Shown here: piece after piece, positions 37,567 to 46,895 of the stretch
Layout of the letters: every line of letters starts with the position of its first letter
How positions within the stretch are numbered: the first letter of the stretch is position 1
Source of the DNA: Brevibacterium antiquum CNRZ 918
GTDB taxonomy: Bacteria > Actinomycetota > Actinomycetes > Actinomycetales > Brevibacteriaceae
Direction of reading: 5' to 3'
Length of the DNA: 64,000 bases
Assembly: GCF_900169145.1 (NCBI RefSeq)
Contig: NZ_FXZD01000001.1
Span: 434,001-498,000 of the forward strand
The notes under the pieces: model-generated
What the model was told of the DNA's origin: nothing
Databases searched by the model: none
The model's input: the letters and a program-made list of their open reading frames with translations, nothing else
Made by a program: the position numbers and the translations under genes

Positions 37567-40329
37567 GTGGACAATCGGAAACAGGGCGGACCGATACTCA
37601 ATGGGCTGCCCAGCCAGGTGCCCGACATCGATCCCGAAGAGACTGAGGAGTGGCTGGCATCGCTGGACGGCCTCATTGACGAGGGTGGGCGCTCACGCGC
37701 ACGTTACGTCATGCTGCGGATGCTCCAGCGTTCGCGAGAGAAGCAGATCGGCGTGCCCAGCCTGACAGCCACCGACTATGTGAACACGATCGGCGCCGAG
37801 AACGAACCGTGGTTCCCCGGCGACGAAGAGGTCGAGCGCCGCTATCGGCGCTGGAACCGCTGGAATGCCGCGATGCTCGTCCACCGTGCCCAGCGGCCCG
37901 GAGTCGAAGTCGGCGGACATATCTCGACCTACGCCTCGTCGGCCACACTCTACGAAATCGGACTCAACCACTTCTTCCGCGGCAAGGATCATCCTGGCGG
38001 CGGCGACCACATCTTCTATCAGGGCCACGCCTCCCCCGGCATGTATGCTCGCGCCTACCTCGAAGGCCGGATGAGCGAACAGGACCTCGACGGATTCCGT
38101 CAGCAGCAGTCCCACCAGATCAACGGCAAGCCCAGCGGACTGCCCTCCTACCCGCACCCGCATCAGCTCCCCGACTTCTGGGAGCACCCGACGGTGTCGA
38201 TGGGCCTGGGGCCGGTGAATGCGATCGCGCAGGCGCAGTTCGACAAATACCTGCACAATCGGGGCATCAAGGACACCTCTCAGCAGCAGACCTGGGCATT
38301 CCTCGGCGATGGTGAGATGGACGAGCCTGAGAGCCGCGGCATGCTGCATGTCGCCGCCTTCGAAGAACTCGACAACCTCAACTTCGTCATCAACTGCAAC
38401 CTGCAGCGCCTCGACGGACCTGTCCGCGGCAATGGCAAAATCATCCAGGAGCTCGAAGCCTACTTCCGTGGCGCCGGATGGAACGTCATCAAGGTCGTCT
38501 GGGGTCGCGAATGGGACGCCCTGCTGGGCAAGGACCGGGACGGCGCACTGGTCAACCTCATGAACGCCACTCCGGACGGCGACTACCAGACCTACAAAGG
38601 CGAGTCCGGCGGATTCGTCCGTGACAACTTCTTCGGTCGCGATCCCCGCACGAAGGCCATGGTTGAGGACTACAGCGACGAGAAGATCTGGAACCTCAAG
38701 CGCGGAGGTCACGATTACCGGAAGGTATTCGCTGCCTACAAGGCTGCGGCCGAGCACACCGGCCAGCCGACTGTCATCCTGGTCAAGACCGTCAAGGGCT
38801 ACTCGCTGGGACCTCACTTCGAGGCCCGCAATGCGACGCACCAGATGAAGAAGATGACGATCGACGACCTCAAGCTGGCGCGTGATCACTTCCAGATCCC
38901 GATCTCTGACAAGGACCTCGAGGCCGATCCGAAGCTCCCGCCGTACTATCACCCCGGGCAGGACGCCCCGGAGGTCAAGTACATGCAGGAGCGCCGTGCT
39001 GCGCTCGGTGGATACTCCCCCGAACGGCGCAGCACCCACATCGATCTCAAGCTGCCCTCCGACAAGGCCTTCGATGCCGGCAAGCGCGGATCGGGCAAGC
39101 AGACGATCGCCACCACCATGGGCTTCGTCCGGGTACTCAAAGACCTGATGCGTGAGAAGGAGTTCGGCAAGCGCATTGTGCCGATCATCCCCGACGAGGC
39201 CCGTACCTTCGGCATGGACTCGCTCTTCCCGACGGCGAAGATCTACAACCCGCACGGCCAGAACTACATTTCGGTCGACCGTGATCTCTTCCTCGCCTAC
39301 AAAGAGGCCACTGATGGCCAGCTGCTCCATATGGGCATCAACGAGGCAGGCGCCACCGCAGCGCTGACCGCTGTCGGCACCTCCTATGCCACGCACGGTG
39401 AGCCGATGATCCCGTTCTACATCTTCTACTCGATGTTCGGATTCCAGCGCAGTGGTGACTTCTTCTGGGCGGCAGGCGACCAGATGGCCCGCGGGTTCGT
39501 CCTCGGTGCCACCGCTGGCCGGACAACCCTGGTGGCTGAGGGGCTTCAGCATGGTGACGGTCATTCGCATCTGCTGGCATCGACCTATCCGTCGATCGTG
39601 TCCTACGATCCTGCCTATACCTACGAGATCGCCCGCATCGTCCGTGACGGCATCCACCGCATGTACGATCCGGCCGATGAGCGTGACCCCAATGTCATGT
39701 ACTACCTGACAATGTACAACGAGCCGATGGTCCAGCCCCCTGAACCAGAAAACCTCGACGTCGACGGAGTGCTCAAAGGCATGTACCTCCTGTCGAAGGG
39801 CCCGGACAACGGCGGCCCGAAGGTCCAGCTCATGGCCTCCGGCGTCGGCGTCCCGTGGATCCTTGAAGCGCAGGAGCTGCTGGCCGAGGACTGGGGCGTG
39901 TCGGCCGATGTGTGGTCGGTGACTTCGTGGACCGAGTTGCGTCGCGACGGCCTAAGCGCCGAAGATGACCGGCTGCTCAATCCCGATGCCGACGCACGCG
40001 TGCCGTACGTGACCCAGAAGATGGCGGAGGTCGAGGGACCTGTCGTGGCGACTTCGGACTTCATGCGCGCGGTTCCGGATCAGATCCGCCAGTATGTGCC
40101 CAGCCACTTCACGTCACTGGGCACCGACGGCTACGCGATCTCGGACACCCGTCCGGCCGCTCGCCGCTACTACCACGTCGACGGCCCCTCGGTCGTGACA
40201 CAGGCACTGATCTCCCTGGCCGACACCGGAGCGATCTCGATCGACAAAGCCGCTGAGGCAGCGCGGAAGTACCAGCTCGACGACGTCACAGCGGGCACCT
40301 CGGGCTCGACCGAGGGCGCCGGCGCCTGA
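37567..40329 (+). CDS. aceE: Pyruvate dehydrogenase E1, homodimeric type
   Basis: AceE decarboxylates pyruvate with thiamine diphosphate and passes the acetyl group to E2. I chose the GTG at 37567, with GAGAGGA upstream, giving 920 residues; the longer open frame starts inside the divergent DUF3052 promoter region. Motifs include [20 protein letters not shown], the ThDP site [12 protein letters not shown] through [20 protein letters not shown], and the C-terminal transketolase-like part. The E2 and E3 partners are encoded 33 kb away, at 988-4262, as is common in actinobacteria. A terminator hairpin follows. Confidence 0.97.
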   Translation: MDNRKQGGPILNGLPSQVPDIDPEETEEWLASLDGLIDEGGRSRARYVMLRMLQRSREKQIGVPSLTATDYVNTIGAENEPWFPGDEEVERRYRRWNRWNAAMLVHRAQRPGVEVGGHISTYASSATLYEIGLNHFFRGKDHPGGGDHIFYQGHASPGMYARAYLEGRMSEQDLDGFRQQQSHQINGKPSGLPSYPHPHQLPDFWEHPTVSMGLGPVNAIAQAQFDKYLHNRGIKDTSQQQTWAFLGDGEMDEPESRGMLHVAAFEELDNLNFVINCNLQRLDGPVRGNGKIIQELEAYFRGAGWNVIKVVWGREWDALLGKDRDGALVNLMNATPDGDYQTYKGESGGFVRDNFFGRDPRTKAMVEDYSDEKIWNLKRGGHDYRKVFAAYKAAAEHTGQPTVILVKTVKGYSLGPHFEARNATHQMKKMTIDDLKLARDHFQIPISDKDLEADPKLPPYYHPGQDAPEVKYMQERRAALGGYSPERRSTHIDLKLPSDKAFDAGKRGSGKQTIATTMGFVRVLKDLMREKEFGKRIVPIIPDEARTFGMDSLFPTAKIYNPHGQNYISVDRDLFLAYKEATDGQLLHMGINEAGATAALTAVGTSYATHGEPMIPFYIFYSMFGFQRSGDFFWAAGDQMARGFVLGATAGRTTLVAEGLQHGDGHSHLLASTYPSIVSYDPAYTYEIARIVRDGIHRMYDPADERDPNVMYYLTMYNEPMVQPPEPENLDVDGVLKGMYLLSKGPDNGGPKVQLMASGVGVPWILEAQELLAEDWGVSADVWSVTSWTELRRDGLSAEDDRLLNPDADARVPYVTQKMAEVEGPVVATSDFMRAVPDQIRQYVPSHFTSLGTDGYAISDTRPAARRYYHVDGPSVVTQALISLADTGAISIDKAAEAARKYQLDDVTAGTSGSTEGAGA

Positions 40330-40365
40330 TCACAGCGCACTAGGCGCTGAGATGGCACCACACTG

Positions 40366-40400
40366 AGTATGGCCGGAGTCTCCAAGAATCCGGCCATACT
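40366..40400 (+). terminator. Terminator after aceE
   Basis: A perfect 12-bp stem (AGTATGGCCGGA / TCCGGCCATACT) with an eleven-base loop is followed by TGTCTC. It lies 36 bp past the aceE stop and separates aceE from the fatty acid cluster. Confidence 0.75.
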
Positions 40401-40431
40401 TGTCTCAACTGACAAACACTTGTGTGTCGCG

Positions 40432-40446
40432 TACAAGCGAATTGTA
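40432..40446 (+). promoter_or_regulatory. Inverted repeat upstream of the PucR-like regulator
   Basis: TACAA-GCGAA-TTGTA is a perfect 5-5-5 palindrome 24 bp before the regulator's start codon. A related half-site (CTTGT) precedes it, so the region may be an operator for autoregulation. The binder is unknown. Confidence 0.4.
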
Positions 40447-40469
40447 GCGAAGCGTTTAAAGTGGTGCCT

Positions 40470-41669
40470 ATGACAACTGACGCCGAAACGCTCCGGCGCC
40501 GTGCAGAGACGGCACGCCGTCTCCGGGCGGGAGTGGGGGTCCTCTCCACTGTGACCCTGCAGAGACTCGAAGCTCGGCTCCCCTGGTACCGCAGCATGTC
40601 TCCCTCTGACCGATCCTGGGTCGGGCTGTTGGCCCAGTCGGGCATCTCGTCCTTCATCGACTGGTACCGCAAACCCGATACGGATCTTCGAGTCGTCAGT
40701 GAGATATTCAAATCCGCCCCCCGCGACCTCATCCGCGCAATCAGCCTCCAGCAGACCCTCCAGCTGCTCAAGATCGTCGTCGAAGTCGTTGAGGAGAGGG
40801 TGCCCGACATTGCTCGTGCGGTCGAGCAGCCTGCTCTGCGGGAAGCCGTTCTCGTCTACTCCCGTGAGATTGCCTTCGCCGCCGCAGATGTCTATGCCCG
40901 CGCGGCTGAGGCCAGGGGCAGCTGGGACGCCCGCTTAGAAGCGATGGTCGTCGATGCTCTGGTCCGCGGCGACTCCGTCGATGAGCTGGCCAGCCGCACT
41001 GCTGCCTTCGGCTGGCAGTCCGAGGGCCCTGTCAGCGTCCTCGTCGGTCGGGCCCCGCAGAGGTCGGCTAAGCGCGGCCTCGACGTCATCCGCCGCAAGG
41101 CCCGCAATTGGGCTGATGACGCCCTCGTCGGCATCCACGACAACCGTCTGCTCATCGTCCTCGGTGGTGCCACCGAACTCGATAGCGCCGTTGAGGATCT
41201 CTCCGAGTGCTTCGGCCCCTCCGAAGTCATTGTCGGACCCAGCGTTCCCAGCCTGGCAGAGGCCGCCACCTCGGCGAAGGCAGCGATCATGGCGCTCAAG
41301 GCCGCCACCGCCCGTCCCGACTCACCCCGCCCTGTCAAAGCGGAAGAGCTCCTGCCTGAACGCGCTCTGGCCGGCGACACCGTCGCTCTGAGCGAACTCA
41401 TCAGCCGCTATTACGAACCGCTGACCTCGGGAACCGGGCAGCTGCTCAAAACGGTCAGCGCCTACGTCGAATTCGGGTCATCCCTGGAAGCCACGGCCAA
41501 GGCGCTCTCCGTCCACCCGAACACAGTGAGATATCGGCTCCGGAAGATCACCTCGGCGATCACACTCGATCCGACGATCTCCCGCGACGCATTCGTCATC
41601 CATATCGCGTTGGTGTACGGGCGACTGTCAGATGCGGGGCAATTGTCGAACACCGACAAAACACACTGA
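40470..41669 (+). CDS. PucR/CdaR-type regulator of the fatty acid cluster (FasR-like)
   Basis: This 399-residue protein ends in a PucR-type helix-turn-helix (SLEATAKALSVHPNTVRYRL, then RKITSAI), with an all-alpha N-terminal half and a GGDEF-like central part. In Streptomyces a protein of this kind (FasR) sits directly before fabD and activates the fabD-fabH-acpP-fabF operon, and the gene order here is the same. I therefore infer the same role. I chose the ATG at 40470; an upstream in-frame start at 40422 lacks a ribosome site. fabD begins 55 bp after the stop. Confidence 0.87.
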   Translation: MTTDAETLRRRAETARRLRAGVGVLSTVTLQRLEARLPWYRSMSPSDRSWVGLLAQSGISSFIDWYRKPDTDLRVVSEIFKSAPRDLIRAISLQQTLQLLKIVVEVVEERVPDIARAVEQPALREAVLVYSREIAFAAADVYARAAEARGSWDARLEAMVVDALVRGDSVDELASRTAAFGWQSEGPVSVLVGRAPQRSAKRGLDVIRRKARNWADDALVGIHDNRLLIVLGGATELDSAVEDLSECFGPSEVIVGPSVPSLAEAATSAKAAIMALKAATARPDSPRPVKAEELLPERALAGDTVALSELISRYYEPLTSGTGQLLKTVSAYVEFGSSLEATAKALSVHPNTVRYRLRKITSAITLDPTISRDAFVIHIALVYGRLSDAGQLSNTDKTH

Positions 41670-41724
41670 TCCGAAAGATCCATCCACTAGATTGAACACA
41701 GAAGTCGAGCGAAAAGAGAACTGA

Positions 41725-42630
41725 GTGCTAGCAATCACGTGCCCGGGCCAAGGGGCCCAGAAGTCGGGCTTTCTGAGTTCCTTCCTGGAACTGGACGCCT
41801 TCGCCGCACAGATCGACGAACTTTCCTCTGCATCCGGGATCGACCTGCGACTGCACGGAACCGAATCGGATGACGAGACCATCAAGGACACAGCACTGGC
41901 GCAGCCGCTGCTCGTCGCCTCAGCTATCGCATGCGCCGCTGAGCTCGGAGTCCGGGCTGACTATGTCGCCGGGCACTCGGTCGGCGAGATCGCTGCCGCA
42001 CAGATCGCCGGTGTGTTCTCGCCAGCCGACGCTATGCGCTTCGTCGCAGTGCGCGGAACCGGTATGGCCGCTGCCGCGGCTCAGACACCCACAGGCATGT
42101 CAGCCGTCGTGGGTGGCGAACCCAGCGATGTTCTGTCTGCCATCGAAGCAGCCGGCGCCAGCCCCGCCAACGTCAATGGCGGCGGACAGACGGTGGCAGC
42201 GGGATCGCTGGAGGATCTGGAGAAGCTGGCAGAGAATCCGCCGGAGAGGGCACGCGTCATCGCTCTGCCCGTGGCTGGTGCCTTCCACACCGAATACATG
42301 GCTTCAGCGACGAAGGAACTGGCTGCCACCGCCTCGGCACTTGAGATCGCAGATCCTGCCTCCTATATTCTGAGCAACTCCGATGGAACAGTCATCAGCA
42401 GCGGTCAGAACTATGTTGACCGCCTTGTCAAACAGGTCACCAACCCGGTCCGCTGGGACCTGTGCCAGGAGACCCTGCTGAACGCAGGAATCACCGGAAT
42501 GATCGAACTCGTCCCCGGTGGAACTCTCACCGGCATTGCACGACGCGCCATGAAGGGCGTGGAAACATTCGCCATCAAGTCCGCCGCAGACCTCGACGGG
42601 GCGCGTGAGTTCGCCGCGGCCCACGCCTGA
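41725..42630 (+). CDS. fabD: Malonyl-CoA:ACP transacylase
   Basis: FabD loads malonyl groups onto the acyl carrier protein for type II fatty acid synthesis. The 301-residue protein starts with a GTG and shows ITCPGQGAQKSGFL at the N-terminus, the nucleophile GHSVGEIAAAQIAG, and the catalytic His in LPVAGAFHTEYM. It is the first biosynthetic gene of the cluster and is followed after 19 bp by fabH. Confidence 0.96.
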   Translation: MLAITCPGQGAQKSGFLSSFLELDAFAAQIDELSSASGIDLRLHGTESDDETIKDTALAQPLLVASAIACAAELGVRADYVAGHSVGEIAAAQIAGVFSPADAMRFVAVRGTGMAAAAAQTPTGMSAVVGGEPSDVLSAIEAAGASPANVNGGGQTVAAGSLEDLEKLAENPPERARVIALPVAGAFHTEYMASATKELAATASALEIADPASYILSNSDGTVISSGQNYVDRLVKQVTNPVRWDLCQETLLNAGITGMIELVPGGTLTGIARRAMKGVETFAIKSAADLDGAREFAAAHA

Positions 42631-42649
42631 TCATCAAAGGAAGACCACC

Positions 42650-43651
42650 ATGCCAACACTGAAGACCGCAGAGCCCGGAAGCTTCTCCAAGATCACGGGC
42701 ATCGGCGCCTACCGCGCCGAAAACCTCGTCACCAACGACGACATCGCCGGACCCATCAACTCCTCCGATGAGTGGATCCAACAGCGCACCGGCATCATCA
42801 CCCGCCGTCGTGCCAGCAAGGACGTCGGTGTCCTCGATATGTGCGAGGAGGCCGCGCTTGAAGCGATCGCTTCCTCCGGACTCAAACCCGAGGACATCGG
42901 CGGCATCATCATCGCCACCGTCACCTTCGAGTACTTCACACCGTCAGCGGCAGCGGCACTGACCGATCGCCTGGGAACCGGCCACATCCCGGCCTGGGAC
43001 ATCAGCGCCGCATGCGCCGGCTACTGCTACGGCATCGGACAGGCCGACGCACTGGTCCGCTCCGGAGCCATGGACAACATCCTGGTAATCGGCGCTGAGA
43101 AGCTCTCCGAGGTCATCGACCCGGAGGATCGTTCGATCTCCTTCATCCTCGGTGACGGAGCCGGCGCTGTCGTCGTCTCGTCCTCCGACGAGCCGGGCAT
43201 CTCGAAGACCGTCTGGGGTTCGAAGGGTGAGAACTGGTCGACGATCCGTATGACCGAGTCCCTCTATGACGTCCGCGACGACCGCGAGACCCCATTCCCG
43301 ACCCTTCGCCAGGACGGGCCGACCGTCTTCCGTTGGGCCGTCTGGGATGGTGCCGAAGTGGCCAAGGAGGCCCTTGCCGAATCCGGCATCGAAGCCTCTG
43401 ACCTGGCTGCCTTCATCCCCCATCAGGCGAATATGCGCATCATCGACGAACTGGCCAAGCAGCTCAAGCTGCCCGAATCAGTCGTCATCGCTCGAGATAT
43501 CGCAGACAACGGCAACACCTCCTCGGCGTCGATTCCCTTGGCCACCGAGCGTCTGCTGCGCGAACAGCCCGAACTCAGCGGAGGATTGGCACTGCAGATC
43601 GGTTTCGGAGCCGGTCTGGTCTTCGGTGCACAAGTGATCCGTCTCCCTTAA
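42650..43651 (+). CDS. fabH: 3-oxoacyl-ACP synthase III
   Basis: FabH starts fatty acid chains by condensing an acyl-CoA primer with malonyl-ACP. The 333 residues (from the ATG at 42650, with AAGGAAG upstream) carry the Cys-His-Asn triad in DISAACAGYCYG, IPHQANMRII and DNGNTSSASIPL. In actinobacteria this enzyme often prefers branched primers, which would fit the iso and anteiso lipids of the group. A 10-bp hairpin lies between it and acpP. Confidence 0.96.
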   Translation: MPTLKTAEPGSFSKITGIGAYRAENLVTNDDIAGPINSSDEWIQQRTGIITRRRASKDVGVLDMCEEAALEAIASSGLKPEDIGGIIIATVTFEYFTPSAAAALTDRLGTGHIPAWDISAACAGYCYGIGQADALVRSGAMDNILVIGAEKLSEVIDPEDRSISFILGDGAGAVVVSSSDEPGISKTVWGSKGENWSTIRMTESLYDVRDDRETPFPTLRQDGPTVFRWAVWDGAEVAKEALAESGIEASDLAAFIPHQANMRIIDELAKQLKLPESVVIARDIADNGNTSSASIPLATERLLREQPELSGGLALQIGFGAGLVFGAQVIRLP

Positions 43652-43658
43652 ACGGGTT

Positions 43659-43684
43659 CATTCACGGAAAACTCTCCGTGAATG
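43659..43684 (+). terminator. Hairpin between fabH and acpP (possible partial terminator)
   Basis: CATTCACGGA and TCCGTGAATG pair in a perfect 10-bp stem with a six-base loop, followed by TCCTAAG. It lies eight bases after the fabH stop. It could end part of the fabDH transcript, with acpP made from its own promoter (a TAAGAT hexamer follows at about 43688), letting the cell make more carrier protein than enzyme. Confidence 0.5.
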
Positions 43685-43769
43685 TCCTAAGATATTCGGC
43701 GGGACACTCGTCGAAAAGTTCCTCAACCAGTCGACCAACCCTCGGCTGACACTAGAAAGTAGGAAAGTA

Positions 43770-44021
43770 ATGGCATTCACCGAAGCTGAAGTCCTCGCTG
43801 GACTGGCAGAGATCGTCAACGAAGAAACCGGTTTGGCTGTGGAAGCAGTCGAGGCCAACAAGTCTTTCACCGATGACCTCGACATCGACTCCATCTCGAT
43901 GATGACCATCGTCGTCAACGCGGAGAAGAAGTTCGGCGTGAAGATTCCGGATGACGACGTCAAAGACCTCGTCACCGTCCAGGACGCTGTTGACTACATC
44001 AACAAGGCTCAAGAGGCCTGA
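43770..44021 (+). CDS. acpP: Acyl carrier protein
   Basis: AcpP carries growing acyl chains on a phosphopantetheine arm. The 83-residue acidic protein has the modified Ser in DDLDIDSISMMTIV, with the usual four-helix pattern. A good ribosome site (AGGAAAG) precedes the ATG. It is flanked by hairpins on both sides, suggesting its level is set separately from fabH and fabF. Confidence 0.96.
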   Translation: MAFTEAEVLAGLAEIVNEETGLAVEAVEANKSFTDDLDIDSISMMTIVVNAEKKFGVKIPDDDVKDLVTVQDAVDYINKAQEA

Positions 44022-44033
44022 GAAACTAGCCGT

Positions 44034-44061
44034 ACACGGCCCGTCCACCGACGGGCCGTGT
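44034..44061 (+). terminator. Hairpin between acpP and fabF
   Basis: A 12-bp stem (ACACGGCCCGTC pairing with GACGGGCCGTGT) with a four-base loop lies 13 bp after the acpP stop and 26 bp before the fabF start. It may be a partial terminator or an RNA-processing and stability element that raises acpP levels relative to fabF. Confidence 0.6.
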
Positions 44062-44086
44062 CCACACTATCGACGAGGTTTGTACC

Positions 44087-45331
44087 ATGACACCTAAAGT
44101 TGTCGTCACCGGGATTGGTGCGGTAACCCCATTGGGCGCGACGGCCGATGCCACGTGGCAAGCCATCCTGGCCGGCAAGTCCGGCGTCCACACAATGGAC
44201 AATGATTGGTCCGAGAAGTACGGCCTCGCCGTCGACTTCGCAGCACAGGTCGACCCACAGGTCGTTCCCGAGAATCTCAAACGCGTCCAGGCCAAACGCC
44301 TCGACCCCTCCTCCCAGTTTGCTCTGATCTCCGCCCGTGAGGCCATGGCCGATGCCGGTCTCGAGGAGACCGATCCGGATCGCACAGCAGTCTCCTGGGC
44401 GACCGGAATCGGCGGCGTCTGGACTCTGCTCGACGCCTGGGACACTCTCCAGGAAGAGGGCCCGCGTCGGGTCATGCCACTGACAGTGCCGATGCTCATG
44501 CCCAACGGGCCTGCAGCAGCCATCGGGATGGAGTTCAAGGCTCGTGCGGGTGTCCAGACCATGGTCTCTGCATGTGCTTCGTCGACCGAGAGCCTGGGGC
44601 ACGCCTATGACGTTGTGGCCTCAGGTCACGCCGACATCGTGATCGCCGGTGGTTCCGAAGCCGCGATCCACCCGATCACGATCGCCTCATTCAATTCGAT
44701 GCAGGCGCTCTCACGTCGGACAGACTCCCCTGAGACTGCGTCACGCCCATACGACGTCGGTCGCGATGGGTTCGTCATGGGTGAGGGTGCAGGAACTCTC
44801 ATCCTTGAGACCGAAGAGCACGCCAAGGCTCGTGGTGCGAAGATCTACGCCGAGGTCTCCAGCTGGGGCATCTCAAACGACGCCTACCACATCACCGGTG
44901 GTGAGCCAGGTGGTCAGTACGCACTGCGTGCCATGCAGAGTGCGCTGGACAACGCGGACCTGAGCCCCGCAGACGTCAAGCACGTCAACGCCCACGCCAC
45001 GTCGACACCAGTGGGCGACATCCCGGAGTCCTTGGCGATCAGCCAACTGCTGGGCTCTCACGTCGGAGATGCTCTCGTCAGTGCGACCAAGTCGATGACC
45101 GGTCACCTGCTGGGCGGAACCGGCGCAGTCGAGTCGATCCTCACCGTCAAGGCCTTGGAGACTCGCATGGCTCCCCCGACGATCAACATCGAGGAAGTCG
45201 ACCCGGACGTCGTGGGCATCAACATCGTGCGCGACACTCCTGCAGAACTTCCCGCCGGAGAAATCGCAGCGATTACGAACTCGTTCGGCTTCGGCGGGCA
45301 CAATGCCGTCGTCGCGTTCAAGTCGGTATAA
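44087..45331 (+). CDS. fabF: 3-oxoacyl-ACP synthase II
   Basis: FabF elongates acyl chains by condensing acyl-ACP with malonyl-ACP. The 414-residue protein shows the Cys-His-His triad: TMVSACASSTESLGHAYD, KHVNAHATSTPVGD and SMTGHLLGGTGAVES. It closes the fatty acid cluster. Three strong hairpins follow in the gap before the convergent DUF3145 gene. Confidence 0.97.
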   Translation: MTPKVVVTGIGAVTPLGATADATWQAILAGKSGVHTMDNDWSEKYGLAVDFAAQVDPQVVPENLKRVQAKRLDPSSQFALISAREAMADAGLEETDPDRTAVSWATGIGGVWTLLDAWDTLQEEGPRRVMPLTVPMLMPNGPAAAIGMEFKARAGVQTMVSACASSTESLGHAYDVVASGHADIVIAGGSEAAIHPITIASFNSMQALSRRTDSPETASRPYDVGRDGFVMGEGAGTLILETEEHAKARGAKIYAEVSSWGISNDAYHITGGEPGGQYALRAMQSALDNADLSPADVKHVNAHATSTPVGDIPESLAISQLLGSHVGDALVSATKSMTGHLLGGTGAVESILTVKALETRMAPPTINIEEVDPDVVGINIVRDTPAELPAGEIAAITNSFGFGGHNAVVAFKSV

Positions 45332-45383
45332 ATCAGCGATAGAGCTTTGTGATGCGATAGCGCTTCACGAGGCGGCGTTGTTC

Positions 45384-45411
45384 CTGTACTGGTTCATCGA
45401 AACCAGTACAG
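45384..45411. terminator. Hairpin 1 after fabF
   Basis: An 11-bp perfect stem (CTGTACTGGTT / AACCAGTACAG) with a six-base loop lies 52 bp past the fabF stop. It is a likely terminator. Confidence 0.65.
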
Positions 45412-45426
45412 CCTCTGAGCAGCGAT

Positions 45427-45466
45427 CAGATCGGGGCCCCAGCAATTATGCTGGGGCCCCGATCTG
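45427..45466. terminator. Hairpin 2, 18-bp perfect stem
   Basis: An 18-bp perfect stem (CAGATCGGGGCCCCAGCA and its complement) with a four-base ATTA loop is the strongest hairpin in the window. It probably ends transcription from both sides. Confidence 0.75.
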
Positions 45467-45540
45467 TGTCTGGAGCACCCTAGAACGAGACTGCGGCAGC
45501 AGTGTCGAACTCGAGGCATTGCAAACTCTCACACGTGAAT

Positions 45541-45585
45541 ACGACTATGGGCACACCCGAGGTAGGAAGGTGTGCCCATAGTCGT
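45541..45585. terminator. Hairpin 3, before the DUF3145 stop
   Basis: A 17-bp perfect stem (ACGACTATGGGCACACC and its complement) with an eleven-base loop is followed by TTACC on the plus side. It lies 57 bp past the stop of the minus-strand DUF3145 gene and probably ends that message. Confidence 0.7.
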
Positions 45586-45642
45586 TTACCGCAACTTGAG
45601 GGACGTCATCGGATCAACGTCGCAGGAAGCTGTGTGAGAGTC

Positions 45643-46140
45643 TCAGCCGACCTTTGTCAGCCAGCGCACTGGTGCGCCCTCGCCAGCGTGGCGGAAGGCA
45701 TCAAGCTCCTCGTCCCAGGCTTCGCCCAGGGCCAGCGCCATCTCAGTGGAAAGTTTGATCGGATCACCGGAGGCGCGTTCCATGACGGAGCGGATGCGAT
45801 CTTCGGGAACCAGAATATTGCCAGCAGAGTCGGTGACCGCGTGGTAGATACCGAGCTCCGGAGTGTGACTCCAACGGCCTCCGTCGACTCCGGCAGATGG
45901 CTCCTCGGTCACCTCATAGCGCAGTGAGTCCCATCCGCGAAGTGCGGATGCGATGCGAGCACCAGAACCCGCTGGCGCTCGCCAGCAGACCTCGGCGCGC
46001 ACAAGACCTGGCGCTGCCGGCTGGGGTGTCCAGTCGAAGCGTGCCTGTGCACCGATTGCCCCGCCCGCTGCCCATTCAATATGCGGGCAAAGCGCGCGAG
46101 GTGCTGAGTGGACGAATAGTACGCCCTGTGTCATATCCAT
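45643..46140 (-). CDS. DUF3145 family protein
   Basis: This 165-residue protein matches the actinobacterial DUF3145 family: MTQGVLFVHSAPRALCPHIEWA at its start (split over two strands), then YEVTEEPSAGVDGGRWSHTPELGIYHAV-type segments and a helical C-terminus. Function is unknown; the gene is conserved next to the fab cluster, which suggests a link to lipid synthesis or its control. It converges on fabF. Confidence 0.9.
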   Translation of the reverse strand: MDMTQGVLFVHSAPRALCPHIEWAAGGAIGAQARFDWTPQPAAPGLVRAEVCWRAPAGSGARIASALRGWDSLRYEVTEEPSAGVDGGRWSHTPELGIYHAVTDSAGNILVPEDRIRSVMERASGDPIKLSTEMALALGEAWDEELDAFRHAGEGAPVRWLTKVG

Positions 46141-46199
46141 TTGTGCCTCCTACCTCGGATACGTCTTCCCCTACGATCCGAAAGGAGGTGCTAGAGCCT

Positions 46200-46259
46200 A
46201 TGATAGACGAGTTTTTCCTGTGCGCCAAGCACCGAAAGACCTGGTGGCGTCGCGTGTAG
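46200..46259 (+). CDS. Possible 19-residue small protein with a strong ribosome site
   Basis: An ATG at 46200 is preceded by AAAGGAGGTG, a near-perfect ribosome site about 11 bases upstream. The frame encodes MIDEFFLCAKHRKTWWRRV and stops. The Trp and Arg rich end is typical of tiny membrane-associated peptides, and the site could instead be a leader peptide for the next gene at 46365. No relative is known to me. Confidence 0.3.
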   Translation: MIDEFFLCAKHRKTWWRRV

Positions 46260-46364
46260 CCGAGATCTGCACCAGCACAGGAAGGGAGCCGGTCAGCTCA
46301 ATGCCAGCTTCCCGGACACGGAAGGTCGTTGGGGACCAGCCACCTTGTGCTCTACGATGGCGGC

Positions 46365-46877
46365 ATGACGGATGAGAACTGCACAACCACCACCGTGCGC
46401 ATGTTCCCGGACTATGCAGACACTGTCCTGTGGCTCGTCTTTCCAATTGACTATGAGGACACCGGCCTGTCCCCAGACCTGATTCATCAGCTCGACGCGT
46501 GGGAACAGTCGTACTACGAAGCGTTGGATGCCGACTTCAACTGGAAATCAGCGGAAGAAGCTCGAACCTTCACGCAGACAGGCATCGATCTGGCCGGGCA
46601 GGTCGCGAACGAACTCGGCGAGGAATTCGTTGTCGAATTCGCCTCGTACGAACATCACGCACCGACGTACACGGTTCAGAGCCGCAGCCCAGCAGACAAC
46701 GACGAGGCTTTTGCCGCATTTTCCACCATCGTTGCTGAACTCGACGCTGAGGACGAACGCGCGGCACAGCTGGTGGCTGAGGCCGGTCCCGATGGCGAGT
46801 GGACGGCATACGCGCCGCTGTCGGGAGAGACATTCACTCCGGGAAAACACGTTCCTCGAACAGAAGACGTTGACTGA
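46365..46877 (+). CDS. Hypothetical acidic protein
   Basis: I do not recognise this 170-residue protein (start ATG 46365; an earlier in-frame start at 46329 is possible). It is soluble and acidic. It opens with VRMFPDYADTVLWLVFPID and contains a helical middle (LDAWEQSYYEALDADFNW, GIDLAGQVANELGEEFVVEF). It resembles small actinobacterial proteins of unknown role. It converges on a GNAT gene with a 19-bp gap. Confidence 0.7.
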   Translation: MTDENCTTTTVRMFPDYADTVLWLVFPIDYEDTGLSPDLIHQLDAWEQSYYEALDADFNWKSAEEARTFTQTGIDLAGQVANELGEEFVVEFASYEHHAPTYTVQSRSPADNDEAFAAFSTIVAELDAEDERAAQLVAEAGPDGEWTAYAPLSGETFTPGKHVPRTEDVD

Positions 46878-46895
46878 CACACAGCGGCGAAGACT

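Larger units (their letters stand above)
45332..45642. other. Gap with three consecutive strong hairpins
   Basis: This 311-bp convergent gap holds no gene but three near-perfect hairpins, at 45384-45411, 45427-45466 and 45541-45585. They are listed separately. In addition ACTCTCACAC near 45525 is complementary to GTGTGAGAGT near 45632. Confidence 0.7.

Noticed and set aside
37693..39657. 654-codon open frame antisense to aceE
   Set aside because: It mirrors aceE codon positions and shows no domain or ribosome site; long antisense frames are common in high-GC genes.
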